NCBI GenBank assembly: GCA_026394095.1
Contig: JAPKYY010000203.1
Location: 1-8,760 of the forward strand
Origin: Acidobacteriota bacterium
GTDB lineage: Bacteria > Acidobacteriota > Terriglobia > Bryobacterales > Bryobacteraceae
DNA: 8,760 bases
Reading direction: 5' to 3'
The notes under the pieces were generated by a model. The model was given only the letters and a program-made list of their open reading frames with translations, did not search any database and had not been told where the DNA came from. Position numbers and translations under genes: made by a program. This document shows, piece by piece, positions 1-4,859 of this stretch. How positions within the stretch are numbered: the first letter of the stretch is position 1; each line of letters starts with the position of its first letter.

Positions 1-159
1 CTGGCCGAAGGCAATGAGAACATGTTCCGTTTGCGCTTTCAGATGTCCATGGGCCAGATGGAAGGCATCAAGAAGCTGCGCGAGCTCAAGAAGGATCGTG
101 CACGCATTCTGACCGTCATGCGCCAGAGCGAACTGGCCGCCAAAAAGGAAGGCAAGTAG
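1..159 (+). CDS. rpmC: 50S ribosomal protein L29, 3' part
   Basis: This is the C-terminal 52 residues of ribosomal protein L29, a small helical protein at the polypeptide exit tunnel of the large subunit, near the docking site of trigger factor and SRP. The 5' end lies outside the window, and frame 1 is open from base 1 to the TAG at 157-159. The family hallmark is visible as the helix NMFRLRFQMSMGQMEG followed by a basic RELKKDRARILTVMRQ segment; in typical L29 this reads LRFQ-A-GQLEN then R-V-RDIARI-TV. Position directly before rpsQ is the conserved order. The last codons carry the purine-rich AAGGAAGG (145-152) that serves as ribosome binding site for rpsQ, so the two genes are probably translationally coupled. 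Confidence 0.93.
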   Translation: MAEGNENMFRLRFQMSMGQMEGIKKLRELKKDRARILTVMRQSELAAKKEGK

Positions 160-162
160 CCA

Positions 163-504
163 ATGGCCGAAGAAGTCGTCAAGACCCCAAATAAGCAGGA
201 AAAGGTCGGTGAAGTAGTCTCGACCAAGATGGCAAAAACGATCGTGGTTGAAGTGACCCGCAAAGTGCAGCACCCGCTGTACAAGCGAATTCTGACCCGT
301 CGTAACAAGTTTTATGCCCACGACGAAGAGGGCAAGGCCAAGCAGGGCGACCAGGTGCGCATCATCGAGAGCCGCCCCTTGAGCAAGTTGAAGCGTTGGG
401 AGCTGAAAGAAGTTCTGCGCAGTGCAGTTCGCATTCAGATCCAGGATGAGCCCTCAGCCGAGCGTTTGGCTCGTGCCGCAGCGGCCAAGAAGAAGAACAA
501 GTAG
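163..504 (+). CDS. rpsQ: 30S ribosomal protein S17, with C-terminal tail
   Basis: S17 is a primary 16S rRNA-binding protein of the small subunit with an OB-fold. The core, about residues 11-86, carries the family signature: GEVVSTKMAKTIVVEV, then HPLYKR, YAHDEEGKAKQGDQVRI and the near-invariant ESRPLSKLKRWEL. At 113 residues it exceeds the usual 80-90. About 10 residues are added at the N terminus. About 27 are added at the C terminus (87-113), ending in an Ala/Lys-rich stretch (RLARAAAAKKKNK) that looks disordered and basic. The ATG at 163 lies only 3 bases after the rpmC stop and 10 bases after AAGGAAGG, which fixes the start. Identity is secure; the role of the tail is unknown and could be added rRNA contact. 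Confidence 0.97.
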   Translation: MAEEVVKTPNKQEKVGEVVSTKMAKTIVVEVTRKVQHPLYKRILTRRNKFYAHDEEGKAKQGDQVRIIESRPLSKLKRWELKEVLRSAVRIQIQDEPSAERLARAAAAKKKNK

Positions 505-560
505 GCCATTCAAGGCTAACTGTTCGCAAGATGTTTTAAGAGAGCTACGGAGAATACGCA

Positions 561-929
561 ATGATTGGGATGAGAACAATGCTGGAAGTGGCGGACAACA
601 GTGGCGCCCGCAAGCTCCAGTGCATTCTGCCGCGCGGCGGCGACAAAGGCAAAACAGCCGGTTTGGGCGACATCATCACGGCCAGCGTCAAGGAAGCAGC
701 TCCCGACTCGTCAGTGAAAAAGGGTAAGGTAGTACGTGCGGTTATCGTCCGCATGCGCAAAGAAGCCCGCCGTAAGGATGGCACCTACATTCGCTTTGAT
801 TCCAACGCCGCAGTACTGGTGAACGAACTTGGCGAGCCGGTAGGAACGCGTGTGTTCGGGCCGGTGGCTCGCGAACTGCGCGATAAGAAATTTATGAAGA
901 TCGTTTCGCTTGCTCCGGAGGTTGTGTAG
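561..929 (+). CDS. rplN: 50S ribosomal protein L14
   Basis: L14 is a beta-barrel protein of the large subunit interface. It contributes to intersubunit bridges with 16S rRNA and is the docking site of the silencing factor RsfS in bacteria where this has been studied. The length of 122 residues is exactly the usual one. Conserved blocks are [13 protein letters not shown] (10-22), [11 protein letters not shown] (36-46), [12 protein letters not shown] (53-64), [19 protein letters not shown] (70-88) and [27 protein letters not shown] near the C terminus. The start is ATG 561, preceded by a CGGAG motif. A 56-base spacer separates it from rpsQ and shows no clear hairpin or promoter. Its last codons hold the GGAGGT used by rplX. 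Confidence 0.98.
   Translation: MIGMRTMLEVADNSGARKLQCILPRGGDKGKTAGLGDIITASVKEAAPDSSVKKGKVVRAVIVRMRKEARRKDGTYIRFDSNAAVLVNELGEPVGTRVFGPVARELRDKKFMKIVSLAPEVV
917..922 (+). promoter_or_regulatory. Shine-Dalgarno site of rplX inside rplN
   Basis: GGAGGT lies within the last codons of rplN, 11 bases before ATG 934. It is the strongest match to the anti-SD sequence near this junction and decides the rplX start against the upstream TTG (910) and downstream ATG (952). Placement inside the upstream gene implies translational coupling. Confidence 0.75.
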
Positions 930-933
930 TTAT

Positions 934-1314
934 ATGGCTTCCCTCAGCAAAATGAATGCCTCAGAGAAGGCTGGAATCCCGAAGCGGATTCGCATTAAAA
1001 AAGACGACATGGTGAAAGTGCTTGTTGGCAAAGACAAGGGCAAGACCGGAAAAGTGCTGGAAGTAAAGCACGATCTCGGCCGTGTGCTTGTTGAAGGCAT
1101 CAGCATGGTGAAGCGGGCCACTAAGCCGAATCCGGCTAAAGGAATCAAGGGCGGTTTCCAGGAAAAGGAATCCAGCATTCACGTCTCGAACGTGATGATT
1201 CTGACGGCAGGCGGCATTCCGACCCGCATTGGTACGAAGGTGGAGACGGTGGGTGGAAAAACCCGCCGCACGCGCATCGCGCGGAAAACCGGTGAGGTGC
1301 TGGATTCCAAGTAA
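934..1314 (+). CDS. rplX: 50S ribosomal protein L24
   Basis: L24 is an assembly initiator of the large subunit that binds the 5' region of 23S rRNA and lies near the exit tunnel. A KOW motif spans about residues 22-50 ([23 protein letters not shown]). It is followed by the usual [34 protein letters not shown] and PTRIG blocks. The frame is open from a TTG at 910 inside rplN, but I chose ATG 934: it sits 4 bases after the rplN stop and 11 bases after GGAGGT (917-922), whereas 910 would overlap rplN and has no good ribosome binding site. ATG 952 lacks one too. With this start the protein has 126 residues, somewhat long because of a roughly 17-residue leader before the KOW domain. The zinc-ribbon cysteines seen near the C terminus of some L24 proteins are absent. 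Confidence 0.95.
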   Translation: MASLSKMNASEKAGIPKRIRIKKDDMVKVLVGKDKGKTGKVLEVKHDLGRVLVEGISMVKRATKPNPAKGIKGGFQEKESSIHVSNVMILTAGGIPTRIGTKVETVGGKTRRTRIARKTGEVLDSK

Positions 1315-1337
1315 CTTGACCCTCGCGGGTAAAGTTA
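1312..1337 (+). promoter_or_regulatory. Stem-loop in the rplX-rplE spacer
   Basis: An imperfect inverted repeat starts in the rplX stop codon. TAACTT (1312-1317) pairs with AAGTTA (1332-1337), then comes one G-A mismatch (1318/1331), then ACCC (1319-1322) pairs with GGGT (1327-1330) around a TCGC loop. That gives 10 pairs in a 26-nt element. No U-run follows, so it is not an intrinsic terminator. In E. coli the translational repressor S8 binds the spc mRNA around the rplE start, so location makes a regulatory role plausible. I do not recognise the S8 consensus in it; function is inference. Confidence 0.45.
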
Positions 1338-1374
1338 GCCAGGTCCCTCCCAACACGAATGAGGTTATGAAGCA

Positions 1375-1917
1375 ATGAAAGCGCGGCTCAGAGAAGTTTA
1401 TAACAAGCAGGTTGCACCGGCACTCCAGGCGGAGTTCGGTTACAAGAACCCGATGGCCATCCCGAGGGTCGACAAGGTGTCGATCAATCTTGGGCTTGGT
1501 GAAGCAACCGGTAATGCGAAGCTGATGGACGTAGCGGTGCAGGAACTTTCTGCCATCAGCGGCCAGAAGCCTGTCGTCACCAAAGCGAAGAAGTCGATTG
1601 CAGCGTTCAAGCTGCGCGAAGGCATGCCGATTGGTTGCATGGTTACTTTGCGCAACGATGCAATGTACGAATTTCTAGACCGCTTCATGAATATTGCACT
1701 CCCTCGCGTCCGCGACTTCCGCGGAGTGAACCCGAAATCATTCGATGGCCGCGGCAACTACACGATGGGCATCAAGGATCAATTGATCTTCCCCGAAATC
1801 GACTACAACAAGGTCGACAAAGCGCGGGGTATGAACATCTGCATCACAACCACTGCAACCAACGACGCAGAAGCGCTCGCGTTGCTCAAGTACATGGGAA
1901 TGCCGTTCCGCCAATAA
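1375..1917 (+). CDS. rplE: 50S ribosomal protein L5
   Basis: L5 binds 5S rRNA and, with L18, forms the 5S RNP of the central protuberance; its loop also contacts P-site tRNA and S13. The length of 180 residues is standard. Family blocks are visible: [22 protein letters not shown] in the N-terminal third, [33 protein letters not shown] in the middle, and [33 protein letters not shown] and [19 protein letters not shown] toward the end. The start is ATG 1375, 9 bases after GAGGT (1361-1365). A closer ATG at 1367 opens a three-codon frame whose TGA overlaps this start. The 57-base spacer upstream holds a stem-loop. Phe codons are mostly TTC (7 of 8 by hand count), the highly expressed pattern. 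Confidence 0.98.
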   Translation: MKARLREVYNKQVAPALQAEFGYKNPMAIPRVDKVSINLGLGEATGNAKLMDVAVQELSAISGQKPVVTKAKKSIAAFKLREGMPIGCMVTLRNDAMYEFLDRFMNIALPRVRDFRGVNPKSFDGRGNYTMGIKDQLIFPEIDYNKVDKARGMNICITTTATNDAEALALLKYMGMPFRQ

Positions 1918-1938
1918 AGGAAGAAACAGAGATACACG

Positions 1939-2124
1939 ATGGCAACTACCGCAAAAATCGCCAAGGACAATAAGAAGCCGAAGTTTGAATGCCAGCACCG
2001 CAATCGTTGCGGACGTTGTGGCCGGCCTCGTGCTTACATGCGCAAATTCAATCTGTGCCGTATCTGTTTCCGTCAGCTTGCCCTGGCTGGAGAAGTTCCC
2101 GGCGTGACGAAGTCTAGCTGGTAG
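1939..2124 (+). CDS. rpsN: 30S ribosomal protein S14, zinc-binding type
   Basis: S14 (uS14) is a late-assembling protein of the small subunit head. With 61 residues this is the short, zinc-binding form (called S14 type Z, rpsZ or rpsN1 in some genomes) rather than the roughly 100-residue cysteine-free form of E. coli. The zinc ribbon is complete: Cys24-x2-Cys27 and Cys40-x2-Cys43, inside the signature [26 protein letters not shown]. The tail PGVTKSSW is the canonical C terminus. A further Cys18 lies just before the ribbon and is not one of the usual ligands. The start ATG 1939 follows a purine-rich AAAGGAAG that begins inside the rplE stop (1916-1923). Lying between rplE and rpsH is the conserved position. 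Confidence 0.98.
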   Translation: MATTAKIAKDNKKPKFECQHRNRCGRCGRPRAYMRKFNLCRICFRQLALAGEVPGVTKSSW

Positions 2125-2156
2125 CGACAAGCGAAAGATAAGAGAGAAGAAACAGG

Positions 2157-2552
2157 ATGACGACCGATCCAATCGCCGATATGCTGACGCGGGTGCGCAA
2201 TGCCATCAAGGCGCGTCACTCAAAAGTGGATATCCCGGCCTCCAAGCTCAAGCTCGAAATCGCCCGCATTATGAAGGAAGAGGGATACATCCTCAACTTC
2301 AAGCTGGCCGAAGAAGGCTCGAAGAAGACCATCAAGATTTATTTGAAGTACACGCCCACCAACGACAGCGTGATCTCGCATCTGGAGCGCATCTCGCGCC
2401 CTGGTTGCCGCAGATACGTCGGTTCGACCGATGTGCCGAAGGTACTCGGTGGTTTGGGAATTAGCATTCTCACGACGCCGAAGGGTGTTATGACTGGCCA
2501 TGCGGCTCGCAAAGCGAACGTCGGTGGCGAAATGCTCTGCCACATTTACTAG
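2157..2552 (+). CDS. rpsH: 30S ribosomal protein S8
   Basis: S8 is a primary binder of helix 21 of 16S rRNA and organises the platform of the small subunit. In E. coli it also represses its own spc operon. Length (131) is standard. Seen: TDPIADMLTRVRNA (3-16), VDIPASKLKLEIARIMKEEGYI (24-45), PTNDSVISHLERISRPGCRRYV (67-88), and the C-terminal GLGISILTTPKGVMTGHAARKANVGGE. The RNA-contacting STS motif of many S8 proteins reads TTP here (106-108). The start ATG 2157 has only a loose purine-rich leader (AGAGAGAAGA, 2141-2150) rather than a clean SD, so initiation may depend on translation arriving from rpsN. Confidence 0.97.
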   Translation: MTTDPIADMLTRVRNAIKARHSKVDIPASKLKLEIARIMKEEGYILNFKLAEEGSKKTIKIYLKYTPTNDSVISHLERISRPGCRRYVGSTDVPKVLGGLGISILTTPKGVMTGHAARKANVGGEMLCHIY

Positions 2553-2576
2553 TAGAGCGATTGAAGGAAATAGAAT

Positions 2577-3119
2577 ATGTCACGTGTAGGTAAAAAGCCC
2601 ATTGCTCTCCCGGCTGGAGTAAAACTCCAGATCGGAAGCGAGCTGCAGGTAGAAGGCCCCAAGGGTAAATTGGTGGTTCCGATTCCGCAGGGCATCTCAG
2701 TGGAAAACACTAACGGAACGGTACAGATCAACCGGGAGAGCGACAAGTATGCCGCTGTTCACGGATTGACCCGGGCACTGGCCGCAAATGCCATCACTGG
2801 CGTCTCCACTGGTTGGACCCGCGAACTCGATATCGTCGGCATCGGTTACCGCTGCGACCTGAAGGGCAACCTGGCGACATTCTCGCTTGGCTACAGCCAT
2901 TCGATCGAGTTGTTGCTGCCCACTGGTGTCGAGATGACCGTCGACAAGCAGACACATATTGTTCTCAAGAGCCATGACCGCCAGTTGGTGGGTCAGGTAG
3001 CTGCGCACATGCGCGGGCTGCGTCCGCCAGACCCATACAAGAACAAGGGAGTTCGCTATACCGGCGAAGTTCTCAAGAAGAAGGTCGGCAAGAGCGGCGC
3101 CGGCGGTAAAGGTAAGTAA
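2577..3119 (+). CDS. rplF: 50S ribosomal protein L6
   Basis: L6 is a two-domain protein at the base of the L7/L12 stalk beside the sarcin-ricin loop, where it helps shape the translation-factor binding site. It has 180 residues, the expected length. The N terminus [17 protein letters not shown] and the internal GPKGKL are typical. Domain 2 ends with the family signature in slightly altered form: [18 protein letters not shown] (148-164), where PEPYKGKG is more usual. A Gly/Lys tail ([14 protein letters not shown]) follows. The start ATG 2577 is preceded by GAAGGAAA. A long open frame on the opposite strand (2697-3800) overlaps this gene, rplR and rpsE and is an artefact. Confidence 0.98.
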   Translation: MSRVGKKPIALPAGVKLQIGSELQVEGPKGKLVVPIPQGISVENTNGTVQINRESDKYAAVHGLTRALAANAITGVSTGWTRELDIVGIGYRCDLKGNLATFSLGYSHSIELLLPTGVEMTVDKQTHIVLKSHDRQLVGQVAAHMRGLRPPDPYKNKGVRYTGEVLKKKVGKSGAGGKGK

Positions 3120-3122
3120 GGC

Positions 3123-3138
3123 GCGAGGATAGCGAGGA
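3123..3138 (+). repeat. Doubled SD motif before rplR
   Basis: GCGAGGA occurs at 3123-3129 and again at 3132-3138, separated by two bases, in the 27-base spacer between rplF and rplR. The downstream copy lies about 8 bases before ATG 3147 and is the likely ribosome binding site; the upstream copy is spare. Similar doubling precedes rpsE and rplO. Confidence 0.5.
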
Positions 3139-3146
3139 ACGAAACG

Positions 3147-3509
3147 ATGAAAGCACAAGTAGATCGCGACGCAGTTCGCCGCCGAATTCACATCCGCATT
3201 CGGAAACGTGTACAGGGTACAGCCGAACGGCCCAGGCTTGCAGTATTCCGCAGCCTGAACCACATTTATGCTCAGGTCATCGACGACCGCACCGGGCGCA
3301 CACTTGCAGCAGCATCGACTGCCGAAAAGAGCGTCGAGGTGAAATCCGGCGGCAACGTCGAGGCAGCAAAAGTAGTAGGCAAGCTGGTGGCCGAGAGGGC
3401 CAAGCAGGCAGGAATCAACGCGGTTGTTTTCGACCGTGGTGGCTTTTTGTATCACGGCCGGGTCAAGGCCCTGGCTGATGCCGCTCGCGAGGGCGGGCTC
3501 GAGTTCTAA
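3147..3509 (+). CDS. rplR: 50S ribosomal protein L18
   Basis: L18 binds 5S rRNA together with L5 and anchors it in the central protuberance. The 120-residue length is normal. A basic N-terminal arm ([21 protein letters not shown]) is followed by the core blocks [26 protein letters not shown], and [18 protein letters not shown]. The C-terminal signature is [31 protein letters not shown] 3147 is the only start with a good ribosome binding site (GAGGA, 3134-3138). It sits between rplF and rpsE as in nearly all bacterial spc clusters. Confidence 0.98.
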   Translation: MKAQVDRDAVRRRIHIRIRKRVQGTAERPRLAVFRSLNHIYAQVIDDRTGRTLAAASTAEKSVEVKSGGNVEAAKVVGKLVAERAKQAGINAVVFDRGGFLYHGRVKALADAAREGGLEF

Positions 3510-3528
3510 AGGAAAGCCGGTAAGGAAA
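3509..3528 (+). repeat. Doubled SD motif before rpsE
   Basis: AAGGAAA is present twice (3509-3515 and 3522-3528) in the 24-base spacer before rpsE; the first copy starts in the rplR stop codon. The second lies about 8 bases from ATG 3534 when measured from AAGGA and is the likely functional site. Confidence 0.5.
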
Positions 3529-3533
3529 AACGC

Positions 3534-4046
3534 ATGGCAACACATGGCATTAAGCGAGTTGAGGCGGGCGGCTTGAACCTGAAGGAACAAGTAGTCTCGA
3601 TCAACCGAGTCACAAAAGTAGTCAAGGGCGGTAAGAACATGAGCTTTGCAGCTCTGGTTGTAGTGGGCGACGCTGAAAAGCGGGTAGTCGGCTACGGCAC
3701 GGGCAAGGCGAAGGAAGTTCCCTCTGCAATCAAGAAGGGCATTGAAGCGGCGAAGAAGAATCTGCGCCAGATCAATACTCTGCCGACCACGATTCTGCAC
3801 AAGGTAGAAGGCCGGTTCGGTGCGGGTGTTGTGCTTTTGAAGCCAGCCCCTGAAGGTACTGGCGTAATCGCCGGTGGCCCGGTTCGCGCCGTAATTGAAA
3901 GCGTCGGAATCCCGAACATTCTGACCAAGAATCTGGGCTCACGCAATCCCCACAACGCCGTAAAGGCAACCGTCAACGCGCTGGAACAATTGCGCGACAA
4001 ACAAGCGACTGCCGACATGCGCGGCATCACGATGGAGAAGGTTTAG
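3534..4046 (+). CDS. rpsE: 30S ribosomal protein S5
   Basis: S5 lies at the mRNA entry side of the small subunit and influences decoding accuracy and mRNA unwinding; a loop in its N-terminal domain is where spectinomycin resistance mutations fall in E. coli. Its 170 residues match the family. The dsRBD-like N domain (about 15-80) contains [22 protein letters not shown] and [25 protein letters not shown]. The loop VVKGGK appears intact, so no resistance change is obvious. The C domain carries [45 protein letters not shown] and a final MRGITMEKV. After GD the sequence AEKRVVGYG is one residue longer than in E. coli. The TAG stop leads directly into a perfect palindrome. Confidence 0.98.
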   Translation: MATHGIKRVEAGGLNLKEQVVSINRVTKVVKGGKNMSFAALVVVGDAEKRVVGYGTGKAKEVPSAIKKGIEAAKKNLRQINTLPTTILHKVEGRFGAGVVLLKPAPEGTGVIAGGPVRAVIESVGIPNILTKNLGSRNPHNAVKATVNALEQLRDKQATADMRGITMEKV

Positions 4047-4065
4047 ACTGGCCAATTGGCCAGTC
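4046..4065 (+). repeat. Perfect 20-bp palindrome between rpsE and rpmD
   Basis: GACTGGCCAATTGGCCAGTC is its own reverse complement over 20 bases, starting at the last base of the rpsE stop codon. As RNA it can form an 8-bp stem with an AAUU loop. The following bases (GATTGAGGAA) have no U-tract, so it is not an intrinsic terminator. It lies 5 bases before the GAGGAA ribosome binding site of rpmD (4071-4076 region). It could act as an mRNA hairpin (processing, stability, translation) or as a protein-binding site on DNA; neither can be decided here. Confidence 0.65.
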
Positions 4066-4080
4066 GATTGAGGAACTGAA

Positions 4081-4263
4081 ATGGCAGACAATACGATCAA
4101 GATCAAGTTGATTGGCAGTCCGATCTGTTGCCCGGAGAACCAGAAGAAAATCGTACGCAGTCTCAACCTGCACACGATGAACCGAGTGGTGGTGCGTCCG
4201 GACACGCCTGCCTTCCGCGGTATGGTATTGAAGGTGCCGCATTTGTTGGCAATCGTCAAGTAA
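4081..4263 (+). CDS. rpmD: 50S ribosomal protein L30
   Basis: L30 is a small alpha/beta protein on the surface of the large subunit, absent from some bacterial lineages. It has 60 residues, as usual. The fold signature is present: IKIKLIGSPI (5-15), then the helix QKKIVRSLNLHTMNRVVVRPDTPAFRGMVLKVPHLLAIV. Typical L30 reads SPIGRPEKQ; here the same place is SPICCPENQ, with adjacent Cys16 and Cys17. ATG 4081 is preceded by GAGGAA with about 5 to 6 bases of spacing. Context between rpsE and rplO confirms the call. Confidence 0.96.
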   Translation: MADNTIKIKLIGSPICCPENQKKIVRSLNLHTMNRVVVRPDTPAFRGMVLKVPHLLAIVK

Positions 4264-4266
4264 TGG

Positions 4267-4294
4267 GCGTCAAGGAATAGGCGTGAAGGAATAG
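4267..4294 (+). repeat. Tandem 14-bp duplication with two SD motifs before rplO
   Basis: Two head-to-tail 14-mers, GCGTCAAGGAATAG (4267-4280) and GCGTGAAGGAATAG (4281-4294), differ at one base. Each contains AAGGA. They fill most of the 40-base rpmD-rplO spacer. The downstream AAGGA (4286-4290) is 13 bases from ATG 4304, rather far; a weaker AGGT at 4293-4296 is closer. Confidence 0.7.
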
Positions 4295-4303
4295 GTTATC
4301 GCG

Positions 4304-4816
4304 ATGAATTTAAGCAACCTCCATCCCCCTGAGGGGCAAAAACAGAAGAAACAACGCATCGGCCAGGGTATGGGTACCCGCCGCGGCAAGTTTTCAGGTC
4401 GTGGCGCCAAGGGTGCCAAGTCGATCAGTGGTTATTCGAAGATGCGCGGCTTTGAAGGCGGCCAGATGCCATTGCATCGCCGTATGCCAAAGCGCGGCTT
4501 CACCAATCCATTCCGTGAAGAGTACGTTGTTCTCAATCTGAGCCGTCTCGACAAGATGGAAATCTCTGAGTTTTCACCCGAAATCCTGAAATCCGCTGGT
4601 GTCTTGAAGAAGCTCGAAAAGGGCCTCAAGATCCTCGGTACTGGCGAGATCACCCTCAAGATCACGATCAAGGCGCATCAGTTTTCAGAAGCAGCCAAGG
4701 CCAAGATTGAAGCAGCTGGCGGAACTGTGGAAGTAATTCCTCCGTTCGTGCCCGCTCCGATCAAGAACCCGAAGCGCGATGCCGCTCTTGAGCGCAAAGC
4801 CGCGAAAAAGAAGTAA
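4304..4816 (+). CDS. rplO: 50S ribosomal protein L15
   Basis: L15 is an assembly protein of the large subunit whose long N-terminal extension threads through 23S rRNA. The N-terminal Gly/Lys/Arg-rich arm (about 15-70) shows RIGQGMGTRRGKFSGRGAKGAKS and GFEGGQMPLHRRMPKRGFTN. The globular C domain has VVLNLSRLDKMEISEFSPEIL, LKILGTGEITLKITIKAHQFSEAAKAKIEAAGGTVEVI (108-145). At 170 residues it is about 20-25 longer than E. coli L15. The excess is a C-terminal tail (146-170), Pro-rich then Lys/Ala-rich (PPFVPAPIKNPKRDA, KAAKKK). Position immediately before secY is conserved. Confidence 0.97.
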   Translation: MNLSNLHPPEGQKQKKQRIGQGMGTRRGKFSGRGAKGAKSISGYSKMRGFEGGQMPLHRRMPKRGFTNPFREEYVVLNLSRLDKMEISEFSPEILKSAGVLKKLEKGLKILGTGEITLKITIKAHQFSEAAKAKIEAAGGTVEVIPPFVPAPIKNPKRDAALERKAAKKK

Positions 4817-4859
4817 GCAGAAATTGACCCTGTTCCTATAAGGATCGACCTTAAAATCC

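Noticed and set aside
910..933. TTG 910 as start of rplX
   Set aside because: It would overlap rplN by 20 bases, lacks a ribosome binding site, and the added eight residues do not match L24; ATG 934 has GGAGGT at a suitable distance.
1316..1344. TTGACC in the rplX-rplE spacer as a -35 box
   Set aside because: No -10 like sequence lies about 17 bases downstream, and the bases are better explained as one arm of the stem-loop.
2697..3800. A 367-codon open frame on the minus strand across rplF, rplR and rpsE
   Set aside because: It lies opposite three unmistakable ribosomal genes, its translation resembles no family I know and is Cys/His-rich low-order sequence, and the spacers have no minus-strand ribosome binding site. 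Such shadows arise from biased codon use.
1316..4831. The octamer TTGACCCT occurring soon after two stop codons (1316 and 4824)
   Set aside because: Two copies of an 8-mer in 8.8 kb with no shared flanks is weak evidence and may be chance.
4824..4857. Possible promoter before secY (TTGACC and TATAAG or TAAAAT)
   Set aside because: The spacing between boxes is 7 or 22 bases rather than about 17, and operon context does not need a promoter here.
4842..4859. GGAT/ATCC pairing that could mask the secY ribosome binding site
   Set aside because: Four pairs across a ten-base loop are too weak to claim as a structure.
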